This document shows, in pieces, positions 43,700-52,812 of a DNA stretch of 64,000 bases. The stretch lies in contig CAJUJH010000001.1 of the NCBI GenBank assembly GCA_910586855.1, positions 62,001 through 126,000 of the forward strand, written 5' to 3'. Position 1 is the first letter of the stretch, and each line of letters begins with the position of its first letter. The notes below the pieces were generated by a model. The model searched no databases. It was not told the origin of the DNA and saw nothing but the letters and a program-made list of their open reading frames with translations. Source of the stretch: Candidatus Gastranaerophilales bacterium (GTDB lineage Bacteria > Cyanobacteriota > Vampirovibrionia > Gastranaerophilales > Gastranaerophilaceae). Made by a program: the position numbers and the translations under genes.

Positions 43700-44362
43700 A
43701 TGTATCAAAAACACGGCTATGACGGGCTTTTAATTGTAATAGAAGGAACAGACGGTGCCGGAAAATCAACACAGGTTAACCTTCTTAAAAAATATATTGA
43801 AAATGAATGTTTTGGCTGTATGCTTTCTGAATGGAAAACATCCCGTTTGATATCAGATGTTATTAATGAAGCAAAAGAGCGAAACTTACTAAATACAACA
43901 ACTTTCAGCCTTTTATACGCTGCAGACTATGCTGACCGTCTTGAAAATGTTATAATACCGGCCTTAAAAGCAGGATTTGTTGTGCTTTTAGACAGATATG
44001 TATACACAGCTTTTGTAAGAGATTCTGTAAGAGGGCATGATATTAAATGGGTAAAAAAATTGTACGATTTTGCACCGGTGCCTGATTTGGTATTTTATCT
44101 AAAAATGCCTGTAGATAAGCTTTTAAAACGTATGATAGGTACAAAAGGACTGGATTATTTTGAATCAGGGCGCGATATCGGGCTTTCAACCGATATTTAT
44201 AAAAGTTTTGAAATATATCAGAATAAATGCCTCGAAGAATATGATAGATTGCAGAAAGAATATAATTTTATAACAATAGACGGCGAATTACCCATAAATG
44301 AAATTCATCAAAAAATTAAAGATGAAGTAAAAAAAGTCCTCGACCTTGGAGTTGTAGGGTAA
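43700..44362 (+). CDS. Thymidylate-kinase-like protein 2
   Basis: 220-aa paralogue of the preceding gene: VIEGTDGAGKSTQVNLLKKY, FSLLYAADYADRLENVIIPA, LLDRYVYTAFVRDSVRGHD, YFESGRDIGLSTDIYKSF, EEYDRLQKEYNFITID. Again the REPGGT loop is missing, replaced by EWKTSRL. The start is immediately behind the first copy's TAA, so the two are translated together, possibly as partners in a heterodimer. Confidence 0.82.
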   Translation: MYQKHGYDGLLIVIEGTDGAGKSTQVNLLKKYIENECFGCMLSEWKTSRLISDVINEAKERNLLNTTTFSLLYAADYADRLENVIIPALKAGFVVLLDRYVYTAFVRDSVRGHDIKWVKKLYDFAPVPDLVFYLKMPVDKLLKRMIGTKGLDYFESGRDIGLSTDIYKSFEIYQNKCLEEYDRLQKEYNFITIDGELPINEIHQKIKDEVKKVLDLGVVG

Positions 44363-44371
44363 GTTCAAAAT

Positions 44372-44764
44372 TTAGGCATTTTTATCTAAATTTTTTATTT
44401 TAACTTCTTTAGCATCATATTTTTTAGCAGCTTCTTCAACTTTTTTATTTGCAATCAAATTATTAGGCAAGCAGGTTAACATTGAAATGCCGCAAAATGC
44501 AAAAAATGCTAGAGGTATTTTTGCAATTAAAGGTATTTTCTTTGCAAATTTTACTGCTCCTATAATGGTTAAAGTTCCTACGATGCCTGCAGCAAGCGAG
44601 TTTTGAGCTGTTTTTGTTATATCAATTGAATTAAATTCTTCTGCAAATTTTTTAACGTTTTTTTTATTAACCAAATATTTCTTTGATGTCGTCTCATCTG
44701 TACCAACAATGTATTGATTTGGCATACCGGATTTGGCATTATAAGGTTCTACTTTTACCGACAT
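44372..44764 (-). CDS. Small protein with two membrane helices
   Basis: 130 aa from the ATG at 44764, which has GGGGAAAG upstream. The N-terminal half is soluble (VEPYNAKSGMPNQYIVGTDE, KKYLVNKKNVKKFAEEFN); two hydrophobic helices follow (LAAGIVGTLTIIGAVKFA and IPLAFFAFCGISMLTCLP) and a Lys-rich tail. No FG tag. The general plan resembles tail parts of the tagged membrane proteins. The function is unknown. Confidence 0.65.
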   Translation of the reverse strand: MSVKVEPYNAKSGMPNQYIVGTDETTSKKYLVNKKNVKKFAEEFNSIDITKTAQNSLAAGIVGTLTIIGAVKFAKKIPLIAKIPLAFFAFCGISMLTCLPNNLIANKKVEEAAKKYDAKEVKIKNLDKNA

Positions 44765-44844
44765 ATCTTTCCCCAAGCGTATTTATTGAATTATATCATA
44801 AATTTAGATATAAAATATGCATTGCTAAACATTCTTTATATTTT

Positions 44845-45054
44845 TTACTTAAAATCAAATAATGTATTAACCGAAACTTTTAAAACATCTGCAATTAAAA
44901 AAATTTTTTTAAGACTTACATATTTTTGCCCTGATTCAATTCTTGAAATATACTCGCGGGACAAATCGCACTTTTCAGCCAAAAATTCCTGACTGTAATT
45001 GCTTTGCAGTCTGTATTTTTTGATATTTTTTCCTAAAAATTGCAGTCTTGTCAT
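44845..45054 (-). CDS. Small XRE-family regulator
   Basis: 69-aa HTH_3 protein: FLGKNIKKYRLQSNYSQEFL, AEKCDLSREYISRIESGQKY, SLKKIFLIADVLKVSVNTLF. Divergent to the giant glycine-rich pilin-like gene with about 100 bases between the starts, so may control it. No 60-aa partner ORF seen here. Confidence 0.85.
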   Translation of the reverse strand: MTRLQFLGKNIKKYRLQSNYSQEFLAEKCDLSREYISRIESGQKYVSLKKIFLIADVLKVSVNTLFDFK

Positions 45055-45154
45055 GTGAACTATTTTGCCGTATAATTCTTAAATGTCTGTGACCTATTTT
45101 TCCGAAACGCAGATTTTATTGAATAGATTGTTTATCTTAAAGGAGTTAAAACTT

Positions 45155-48070
45155 ATGGTTTTAAAAAGATTCAATACAAACAGTGCCTGGTTTTCAATTG
45201 CCGGCATGGGCAGTTTTCTTATTAAAAAACAGGTAAATACGAGATACAGGACTCAATTTATTGCACCACCTGTCATTCCAAATTCAGCAAAAAATCCGAA
45301 ACAAATTCCAAATGGCAGAGCCGGGTTTTCCCTTGTTGAAATGCTTATGGCGCTTCTTGTCGCATCTCTTCTTCTTGCAGCACTTGCTCCTGTTATGACA
45401 AAGCGTATGAACGAAAATATGCACATTACAGGCAGTTTTTCACAGAATACAAGAAGTGAAATAAGGGAAATAAAATTCGGCGACCCTGATTTTTGCAATA
45501 AAATTGTACGCGACAGTAACAATAATCCCCTGTATTGTGAAGGAGAATACGTTGTACCTCAAGGGTTTAAAAATATCACGGTAACTGCAATTGGCGGCGG
45601 AGGCGGCGGTGGAACAGCGCCAACCGCAGGGTATACAGAATTTACTACGGCAGGAAGTACAAATAATTTTTTTGTTCCCGCTATGGTAAATCAGCTTGAG
45701 GCAACTTTGATTTCAGGAGGTGCTGGCGGCGGTGCTGGCGGACAGACTTTCGTTAATAAAGATTGGCTTGAAGGCGGACAGTATACTTGGGATATTCCTG
45801 AAATATTAAAAGGTAAATATGCTCTTGTAACTGCTTGTGGCGGTGGCGGCGGAGGAGGCGGCAGCTCTGATTACCAGGGTGGAGGTGGTGGTTCTGGCGG
45901 GTATATTGTAGATAAGTCTGTTAGTATTCCTAATATTGATTCTTTAACTGTTCAAATAGGCGGCGGCGGAGGTGCAGGTGGCGCTGATAACTTACAAGGT
46001 CATGATGGTCATTCTTGGGATGGTGGCGGTGGCGGCTCTGGAATTAACGTTATATCGCAAAGCTACCCGGTTAAAAGTGATGGAGGCGGCAGGGGTGGAA
46101 ATTGTACAGATGATAATGGCGGATATGGTGGAATTGGCGGAAATTACCAAGCCCAAAACGGGCAAAGCGGTGCTGTATTAAATAGCCTTATCCGAGGAGG
46201 ACTGGGAGGCAATGGCGGAGGAAAAGGTGGCGATGCACCTGCTTCAGGATTTTTTGATGTTGCTGGTTCTAATCGCACAGGCGGTGGAGGCGGTGGAGGC
46301 GGAAGTTTTCAAGGCGGCGGTGGCGGCGGTGCAGGTGCAGGTTCAGGCGGCGGTGGAGGCGGTGCAACCGTGTTTTATCAAACAGCTGCTCCCAACGGAA
46401 GCTCCCAATTATTTTATGCGCCTGGCGGTGGCGGCGGTGGAGGCGGTGGAAATAGCACTGGGCTGGCAAAGAATCAAGGCGGCGGCGGTGGAGGCGGCGG
46501 CGGCAATGGCGGCGGCAATGGCGGAAATGCTGGCGGAGTTGATGCAAACGGTAATAAAGCCTTTGCAATAGAGGGTTCTCCAGGCTCCGGCGGTACTGGA
46601 GGAAATTCGGGTTCAGGTATTAATGGGGGTGTGGTTTCTACAATATTTGGCGTTAATCATTGCTCTGGAGGCAATGGAGCATTAGGCAAACTTGTTAGTG
46701 GTTCTTACCAAACAGGAAATGATGGAAAAGATGGTGCTATGCGGATAAAATATTTGTCTTATGGTTCTGGAGGTTCTGGCGGTGGAAGTGGAAGAATTTA
46801 TGCTCTTTATCCTGTTTCTGTATCGTCCAAGGAAAATTTAAAAGTTATAGTGGGCAAAGGAGGAAAGGGAGGTATGCCTGGGCATATAAATAATAGTGGA
46901 GAGCAAACCCCAATAGAACCAAGTTGTGATTTTGCCGGTGGTACTTATATACGAAAAGCAGATGATACGATATTATTAGGTTACGCGCAATCCTGCTATT
47001 ATGGCGGGTATCCTGGTCATAGCCAGGGGACATCTTGCGGTATATATAATGCTCCAGACCATGGTGAAGGTGCTTGGGTATTTTCAACTCTTGGACAAGC
47101 TTACCCTATAGTTGGCGGAATGTCAGGAGCTGTACCAAGCGGCTTTTTTGGTACGAATGGCAGACCTGCAGGAGATAACGAAGAATTAAACTGTGATGCA
47201 AGCACTATTGCTAATGCAACAATTGGAGGCAGGGGTGGAAGTGGAACCACACCATTCACAGGTACATGTATACCTGGTGCAGGCGGTAAAAATCCTGGTG
47301 AAGCTGGTGGGAATGCCCAAGGATACGGCTGTGGAGGCGGCGGCGGCTTTGGATTATCAAACGGCGGCAACGGTTCAGGCGGATATGCGCGTATATCCTG
47401 GAATATGTATTGGGATACTGCATTAAATAGCGGCACAGGTGCATATAAATATGCTGAAATCGGTGCAGGAGGAGGCGGTGCTAGCGGTAATGCGGTAACT
47501 GAAACTATACGTGTAGCAGAGGGACAGGTTATAAAAGTGAGAATCGGTGCTGGTGGAGCTGGTGCAAAAGTTGTAAATAACGAAATTGTTCCTGCAAATC
47601 CTGGAGGTACAACTATTTTTGGTGATTCAAATTTTATTGAAATAAAAGCAGGTGGCGGTGGCGGCGGTGAAAGCCCAGCTATAGTTGATAATACCCTAAT
47701 AAATGGTAAAGGCGGTGAAATATCAAGGGTTTGTGATGTTGGTTCGCGCAAATATATAGATAATCAAAATCATTGCACAAAAGGCAAACCTGGTGCAAAT
47801 GCTGACGATAATGACAATAAGGCTTTAGGCGGCAAAGGGGCGGATTTTTCCTATGATAAATATTCAGGAACCGGCGGTCTGGGCGGAATGCAAGATACAG
47901 GCGAAAACAGCAATGGTAAAAATGCTGATGCGGCAGGAGTTTCAGCAGGCGGAGGCGGGGCTGCAATAAGAATTTTTAATTCTGCCATAGCGCCTTCAAA
48001 TGTATTAAATAATCCAAATAGAGGCGGAGATGGGGCTTCCGGTATGATTATTTTGAAATTATGGGAATAA
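45155..48070 (+). CDS. Giant glycine-rich protein with prepilin-type N-terminus
   Basis: 971 aa from the ATG at 45155, which has AAAGGAG 9 bases upstream. After a 56-residue leader comes GFSLVEMLMALLVASLLLAA with Glu at +5: a class III/type IV prepilin cleavage and helix. From residue about 150 to the end the protein is a series of poly-Gly segments (IGGGGGGG, VQIGGGGGAGGA, ISGGAGGGAGGQTF, GKGGKGGMPGH) alternating with short beta-type stretches, like glycine-rich fibrous domains. Several Cys pairs occur. Probably an exported, pilus-associated or surface fibre protein. The leader is longer than usual for prepilins. Antisense Pro/His-rich frames here are only shadows. Confidence 0.8.
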   Translation: MVLKRFNTNSAWFSIAGMGSFLIKKQVNTRYRTQFIAPPVIPNSAKNPKQIPNGRAGFSLVEMLMALLVASLLLAALAPVMTKRMNENMHITGSFSQNTRSEIREIKFGDPDFCNKIVRDSNNNPLYCEGEYVVPQGFKNITVTAIGGGGGGGTAPTAGYTEFTTAGSTNNFFVPAMVNQLEATLISGGAGGGAGGQTFVNKDWLEGGQYTWDIPEILKGKYALVTACGGGGGGGGSSDYQGGGGGSGGYIVDKSVSIPNIDSLTVQIGGGGGAGGADNLQGHDGHSWDGGGGGSGINVISQSYPVKSDGGGRGGNCTDDNGGYGGIGGNYQAQNGQSGAVLNSLIRGGLGGNGGGKGGDAPASGFFDVAGSNRTGGGGGGGGSFQGGGGGGAGAGSGGGGGGATVFYQTAAPNGSSQLFYAPGGGGGGGGGNSTGLAKNQGGGGGGGGGNGGGNGGNAGGVDANGNKAFAIEGSPGSGGTGGNSGSGINGGVVSTIFGVNHCSGGNGALGKLVSGSYQTGNDGKDGAMRIKYLSYGSGGSGGGSGRIYALYPVSVSSKENLKVIVGKGGKGGMPGHINNSGEQTPIEPSCDFAGGTYIRKADDTILLGYAQSCYYGGYPGHSQGTSCGIYNAPDHGEGAWVFSTLGQAYPIVGGMSGAVPSGFFGTNGRPAGDNEELNCDASTIANATIGGRGGSGTTPFTGTCIPGAGGKNPGEAGGNAQGYGCGGGGGFGLSNGGNGSGGYARISWNMYWDTALNSGTGAYKYAEIGAGGGGASGNAVTETIRVAEGQVIKVRIGAGGAGAKVVNNEIVPANPGGTTIFGDSNFIEIKAGGGGGGESPAIVDNTLINGKGGEISRVCDVGSRKYIDNQNHCTKGKPGANADDNDNKALGGKGADFSYDKYSGTGGLGGMQDTGENSNGKNADAAGVSAGGGGAAIRIFNSAIAPSNVLNNPNRGGDGASGMIILKLWE

Positions 48071-48119
48071 ATTTTTGTAATTTATTTTCAAATTATAAAT
48101 TTTAGATGAACAACTTTTC

Positions 48120-48154
48120 GGGGCGCATTTTGTAACCTTTGCGCCTCTTTTTTT
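48120..48154 (+). terminator. Terminator of the glycine-rich gene
   Basis: GGGGCGC (48120-48126) pairs with GCGCCTC (48141-48147, one G-T), followed by seven T. Confidence 0.88.
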
Positions 48155-48190
48155 ATGCAAAAACTTTTATTAAAATATCAGTAAAGCAGC

Positions 48191-48847
48191 TTATAGATTA
48201 GTTTTTTGCTGTGTGAATCTGTCGATTAAATTCTCAACTTCTTTTTGGAATTTTCCCAAAGTTTTGAGTTTTTTACTTGTTTCTTGTTGTTTTTGTGTCA
48301 TCTCATCAAGTGTTTTGTTCATATCTGCCGTAAAATCAGGCGCTTCCGCAATGGCTTTAGCAGCACCCAAAGTATTTTCCGGTGTCATACCGTCCACAAA
48401 CTGCTTTACGCAAACTAAAACTTCGCGCAAATTTTTTACAACATCCATAAAATCGTTAATTCTAAGTGCTTCCGTGGTTACAATTCCTTTTATATTGGGG
48501 TTTTCAGTCTTTGGAGGCATAATTTCAATAGATTTTGAGCCCACAATACCGTTAAATTCAACCTTTGCAAGAGCTCCGTCCGGAATTTTAGTATTAGGTT
48601 TTGTTATAAAAATTTGGCATAAAATTAAGTCGCCCTTGCGCTCCAACTTTCTGACGTGTCCTACAATTATGCCCATAAACCTTACAGGAGAGCCTTTTAT
48701 GATGCTATCTATGTCATGAAACCTTATGGTGTATAGGTTTGGTTTTACAACGGTGCGGTGATAAATTTGATAAGCACCCAAAACACCCAGTATAAGCAGG
48801 GTTACAAGGATTACAATTTCAATTACACGATTTTTGGTAATTTTCAA
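48191..48847 (-). CDS. MCE/MlaD-family protein
   Basis: 218 aa. One N-terminal membrane helix (VIEIVILVTLLILGVLGAY), a single MCE domain (YTIRFHDIDSIIKGSPVRFM, GIIVGHVRKLERKGD, AKVEFNGIVGSKSIEIMPP) and a C-terminal helical tail. MCE proteins carry lipids between membranes with an MlaE permease and MlaF ATPase, neither of which is in the window. Start TTG overlapping the btuR stop (TTGA). Confidence 0.88.
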   Translation of the reverse strand: MKITKNRVIEIVILVTLLILGVLGAYQIYHRTVVKPNLYTIRFHDIDSIIKGSPVRFMGIIVGHVRKLERKGDLILCQIFITKPNTKIPDGALAKVEFNGIVGSKSIEIMPPKTENPNIKGIVTTEALRINDFMDVVKNLREVLVCVKQFVDGMTPENTLGAAKAIAEAPDFTADMNKTLDEMTQKQQETSKKLKTLGKFQKEVENLIDRFTQQKTNL

Positions 48848-49413
48848 TATTCAACCCCTTCTCGTGCCTCAACTCCTATATCCCAGTAGTGTTTTACGGG
48901 TTTTATTTCAGAAACAAGATGTGCCATCTCTATTACTTTTTTGTGTGCATTGCGCCCTGTGAGTACTATTTCGACCCCTTTGGGCTTATTTTTTAAGGTT
49001 TCAAGCATATCTTCAAGGTCTATAAGCCCTAAATCCAGCGCTATATTTGCTTCATCAAGAATTACAAGCTCGTATTCGCAATTTTTAATTGCGTTCTTTG
49101 CAAAAGCCCATCCCTTCTGGATTTCAGCTTTGTCATCTTCATTTACATTATTTTTGTATACAATCCGCTTAAGTCCAGCATTTATTACTTTAAAGCGGTT
49201 TTTGATATCGTCTGAAAGGTTTGAAAACGAGTGGATTTCACCATAATCAGAGCCGCCTTTTGTAAACATTACAATGAGTACTTTCCAGCCCCGTCCTAAT
49301 GCACGAAGTGCCAAACCCAGGCTGGCAGTGGTTTTTCCTTTGCCGTCCCCTGTATACACCTGTATATAACCGATTTTGTTGAAACACGGATTATGTAAGT
49401 TTTTAGCATCCAT
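48844..49413 (-). CDS. btuR: Cob(I)yrinic acid a,c-diamide adenosyltransferase
   Basis: 189-aa CobA/BtuR-type enzyme: P-loop GDGKGKTTASLGLALRALGR at about 22-41, LVILDEANIALDLGLI, VEIVLTGRNAHKKVIE, and the C-terminal VKHYWDIGVEAREGVEY. Adenosylates corrinoids. Fits a cell that uses B12; a B12-type radical SAM protein lies nearby. First of a two-gene unit with the MCE protein. Confidence 0.94.
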   Translation of the reverse strand: MDAKNLHNPCFNKIGYIQVYTGDGKGKTTASLGLALRALGRGWKVLIVMFTKGGSDYGEIHSFSNLSDDIKNRFKVINAGLKRIVYKNNVNEDDKAEIQKGWAFAKNAIKNCEYELVILDEANIALDLGLIDLEDMLETLKNKPKGVEIVLTGRNAHKKVIEMAHLVSEIKPVKHYWDIGVEAREGVEY

Positions 49414-49567
49414 AGTTAAAATTTTAACATAAAATTCTTGTTATTTATTTATTGCCCAAAAACCTCTACAGACGGGCAATAGCTCGTTATGTTAAAAATT
49501 TAAAAAAATGTGGAATATTCCATGTGATAGATAAAAAACAAAAGTTTTAAAGGTCGGAAAATCTGTT

Positions 49568-50089
49568 ATGTCTATTTCCCCAATATCAGCTTCCAGTCTA
49601 TATCAGGAGCAAATAAATTACTTTTTAAACGTCAATCGTACTGATTATACTTCAGTAAGTAATTTGCTTGCTAGATTTGGCGTGAAATCCACCGGGGATG
49701 AGCAAAAAGACCTTGCTAAATTAAAAGAAGTACAGGTTAAAACGGCTGTAGAGGGCTTACAATCGCTATCTGAGGAAGACGAAAGCTCTAAAAGCCAGTC
49801 TAAGCCTGCATCTTATATTTGGTATAGCGTTATGTACCAGCTGGGGCTTAATCCTACAGGAGACCCTGAAAAAGATTTTACTGAAATTATGGAATGTTTG
49901 GTTGAAAAGGTTGAAAACTCACGCGATATAAACGAATACAACAAATACATGGGCTTAATCGATATCGTAGAGACACTTTTCATATCATCAGGGGTTAGAA
50001 TTAGTGATTTAGGCGCGGATTCGGTGTCTGTATTTAGCTCAATGCAGCTTCTTGCAGGTTATAACAAGGCAAAAATTGAAAAAACCTAA
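49568..50089 (+). CDS. Uncharacterised soluble helical protein
   Basis: 173 aa beginning MSISPISASSLYQEQINYFL. Two similar halves can be seen: LLARFGVKSTGDEQKDLAKL and YQLGLNPTGDPEKDFTEI, both LGxxxTGDxxKDxxxI, i.e. an internal duplication. Ends with SVFSSMQLLAGYNKAKIEKT. No signal or membrane segment. It has a start like the tagged family (M-S-I-x-P-I) but no F-x-G. The function is unknown. Confidence 0.7.
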   Translation: MSISPISASSLYQEQINYFLNVNRTDYTSVSNLLARFGVKSTGDEQKDLAKLKEVQVKTAVEGLQSLSEEDESSKSQSKPASYIWYSVMYQLGLNPTGDPEKDFTEIMECLVEKVENSRDINEYNKYMGLIDIVETLFISSGVRISDLGADSVSVFSSMQLLAGYNKAKIEKT

Positions 50090-50117
50090 AATAAATAAAA
50101 CATTCTAAATCAATGAT

Positions 50118-51668
50118 TTACGAGGGTTTTAGGGCATCTTGCAGGCGCTTTTTCAATATATTCTTATCTGTAACGTGAATAAATTCCCAAGGCAGCTTAT
50201 CATCAGGGTTTTCAGGTATTGGCATTTCAGCGTACGAATTTAGCTCGGGTAATTCCCCGGCTTTTGCCATTTTGCGCCAGGTTTGCTTGAATGCACCAAG
50301 ATTACCCCCATTCTCAACGACTTTGAGTAAATATGAAGAGAGCGAAAAGCCCGCACGGGAAAGGATTGATTGTATCAAATCCCAGTCAACGCTTGTAGGG
50401 CGCATATTTATGCCGATTTTTGAAAGTTCATTTTTCAAATGTGTCAATTTAACATCTAATTCCTTACTATTAGCCTTTTTTGACCATTGAAAAGGTGTCT
50501 GAGCCTTTGGTATAAAGGAACTCACGCTCAATGTCAGCTCAAAGCCTTTATTTTCAGCCTTTATGCGTTTCATTAAATTTATGAGTGCTTCAATATCTTC
50601 ATCGGTTTCTGTTGGAAGCCCAATCATAGCGTAAATTTTAAGCCCTCTTAACCCGTAAAGTCTCGCATTTTCAACGGTTTTTAAAATCTGTTCATCTGTC
50701 AGGTCTTTATTTATAACCTTTCTAAGCCTTTCACTTCCTGCTTCTACCGCTATTGTTGCGGTTTTTTGCCCGCACTCAACAAGCGTTCTTATAACATTTT
50801 CACCTGTAAGGTCGGCTCTGAGCGAAGATAACGTGAGCTCAACAGGGCTTATTTTATTTTTTTTTCGTATGTATTCCAAAATTTTGTCAAAATCCGGATG
50901 ACCGGCAACATATGCACCTAAAAGCGCAATTTTACTTGTGTGTTGGAGTCCAAAGTCTATTGCTTCAAGTATTTTTTCAAGCGGGGTATACCTTACAGGC
51001 AGATTCAGCCAGCTTGCTATGCAGAAATTACAGGTTTTTGGGCATCCGCGCTCAATTTCAATTATAAATGTGTCTTTAAAGTAGCTTTTGTCGCTTAAAA
51101 TAGGCGTATAAAGCGGCTCTTCAAGAACATCGCTGATTTTTTGTATAGGTTTATTTTTTCCGTATTTTGGTACCCAAACTCCATCAATCTCGGATAGAGC
51201 TTGAAGTTTGGCTTCTTTTGTTTCATTTCTTTTTTCAACTAAAATTTGAAAAATTTTGTCAAAAGTAACCTTGGCATCGCCAATACTTATAAAATCATAA
51301 AAATCTTCATAGGGTATCGGATTTGCAGTAATAACAGGACCTCCGGCAAAAATTAGCGGACAATTTTCGTCTCTGTCTTTTGATAAAGGCGGGATTTTAA
51401 ATTTTGAAAACATTTTTAAAATGGTTAAAATATCAATTTCAAAGGAATTTGAAAACCCTATCACATCAACATCTTCCAGGTTTGCAACGGTAGTTTTTGT
51501 GTCTGCATAAATTCTTTCTACAAAAACATCTTTCATTAAATCAATTTGTTTAAATAGGGATAAGAAGCCTAAAGATGCCATTCCAAAACTTTCAATAGCA
51601 GGAAATGCAAACCAGGCATTGATTTTAGGGGTTTTATTCTGCAATCTTTTGTATAGAAACTTTTCCAT
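50118..51668 (-). CDS. Radical SAM protein with B12-binding-like N-domain
   Basis: 516 aa. Residues up to about 135 have the layout of a cobalamin-binding domain (VDVIGFSNSFEIDILTIL, PLIFAGGPVITANPIPYEDF); the radical SAM core follows with Cys209, Cys213 and Cys216 in ERGCPKTCNFCIAS. A further SAM-binding stretch is GLKIYAMIGLPTETDEDI. The C-terminal PWEFIHVTDKN is like the family of B12-binding/radical SAM proteins often linked to a TIGR03936-type partner. Substrate unknown. The start overlaps the stop of the permease gene by one base (TAATG). Confidence 0.88.
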   Translation of the reverse strand: MEKFLYKRLQNKTPKINAWFAFPAIESFGMASLGFLSLFKQIDLMKDVFVERIYADTKTTVANLEDVDVIGFSNSFEIDILTILKMFSKFKIPPLSKDRDENCPLIFAGGPVITANPIPYEDFYDFISIGDAKVTFDKIFQILVEKRNETKEAKLQALSEIDGVWVPKYGKNKPIQKISDVLEEPLYTPILSDKSYFKDTFIIEIERGCPKTCNFCIASWLNLPVRYTPLEKILEAIDFGLQHTSKIALLGAYVAGHPDFDKILEYIRKKNKISPVELTLSSLRADLTGENVIRTLVECGQKTATIAVEAGSERLRKVINKDLTDEQILKTVENARLYGLRGLKIYAMIGLPTETDEDIEALINLMKRIKAENKGFELTLSVSSFIPKAQTPFQWSKKANSKELDVKLTHLKNELSKIGINMRPTSVDWDLIQSILSRAGFSLSSYLLKVVENGGNLGAFKQTWRKMAKAGELPELNSYAEMPIPENPDDKLPWEFIHVTDKNILKKRLQDALKPS

Positions 51669-52738
51669 TATTTTAAGATTTTTTCTTTCATATTAATGGG
51701 TTTTATATAGAGTTCATCCATTAAAACGCAGACTATACTTACCATTGCAGGTGCTAAAACCACTCCCCAGAAGCCCATAAATTTTGCCCCGATAAGCAAA
51801 GAGACAATAATAAGCAGAGGATGTGTATCCATAAATTTACCGAATAAAAGTGGTCTAAATATTTGATTTTGCAGCCATTGAGCGATAAGCATTATAATAA
51901 GCGTGAGTATTATATACCCAAAACCGCCTGCTGCTGCAGTGTACACCCCTGCAATAACGGTAATTGTAGCGCCAACAACCGGGACAATATCAAGAATGCA
52001 GGCCAAAAACCCGACTAAAAGAGAATGCGGGTGCCCGATTATTAATAGCCCGATAAATGTAAACAACCCTACAACAAGCATAGAGAGAACCTGGGCAAAA
52101 ACATATCCTCCAACCTTTGTTTTAATTGAATCTAAAATATATTCCGCTTTTTCTTTAAATTTTGGCGGGAAAAATTCTAAAAAGCGCTGTTTCATTAGTT
52201 TTTGGTCATATGATAAATAGAAAACCATTATGGCTACTGCAATTGAGCCAGTTATTGAGTTTACAATGAGTTTTGAAATATCCGCGCCTTTTGATAAGAT
52301 TTCACTTGCAACATTTGTTATATCAGTGTTTGCTGTGTTTATGACATCAACATTTATATATTTTGAAATTAATATTCCAAAATGGTTTGTATTTAAGAAA
52401 TTTTGTAAATTTTGAATGTATTGCGGAACATTTTTTACAAAAATTATGCTTTGCTCAATTGTAAGGGTTAAAAGCGGTATAAATATAAGTAGTATTCCTA
52501 TTAAAATCATTAATAAAACAATGCTTACAGCTAAAACACGCGGCATATATTTTTGAAGAAAGCTCACAACAGGGTCTATCGCGCAAGTTATTATAAAGGC
52601 TATGAAAAACATTATTGCTATATCTGCAATGTTTGAAATAAATATTAAAACCAAAATCAGCATTATAGCAAAAATAATATTTTTATATGTCAAAATATTT
52701 GATTTTTCTGGAGTTTCACTAGCTTTATTATTTTCCAA
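51668..52738 (-). CDS. AI-2E transporter family (PerM-like) membrane protein
   Basis: 356 aa with paired helices at the N-terminus (IIFAIMLILVLIFISNIADI, AIMFFIAFIITCAIDPVVSF), a central soluble part and a C-terminal bundle including LLVGFLACILDIVPVVGATI and FMGFWGVVLAPAMVSIV, signatures of the family. Members export small molecules or ions; the name AI-2E is historical. Start TTG with AAGGAAAA before it; first gene of a unit with the radical SAM protein. Confidence 0.9.
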   Translation of the reverse strand: MENNKASETPEKSNILTYKNIIFAIMLILVLIFISNIADIAIMFFIAFIITCAIDPVVSFLQKYMPRVLAVSIVLLMILIGILLIFIPLLTLTIEQSIIFVKNVPQYIQNLQNFLNTNHFGILISKYINVDVINTANTDITNVASEILSKGADISKLIVNSITGSIAVAIMVFYLSYDQKLMKQRFLEFFPPKFKEKAEYILDSIKTKVGGYVFAQVLSMLVVGLFTFIGLLIIGHPHSLLVGFLACILDIVPVVGATITVIAGVYTAAAGGFGYIILTLIIMLIAQWLQNQIFRPLLFGKFMDTHPLLIIVSLLIGAKFMGFWGVVLAPAMVSIVCVLMDELYIKPINMKEKILK

Positions 52739-52812
52739 AATTTTTTCCTTATAAATCTCAACATCTTTATGTTACAATTATCGTAAAGATTTAGCAAGGA
52801 GTTAAAAAGATA

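Noticed and set aside
45590..47960. Repetitive GGC/GGT DNA considered as a tandem-repeat or CRISPR-like array
   Set aside because: The repeats are in-frame Gly codons of irregular spacing, without constant repeat and spacer lengths.
46269..47966. Antisense ORFs rich in His, Arg, Leu or Pro within the glycine-rich gene
   Set aside because: They are direct mirror images of GGN codon runs on the coding strand and have no ribosome-binding site or coherent domain.
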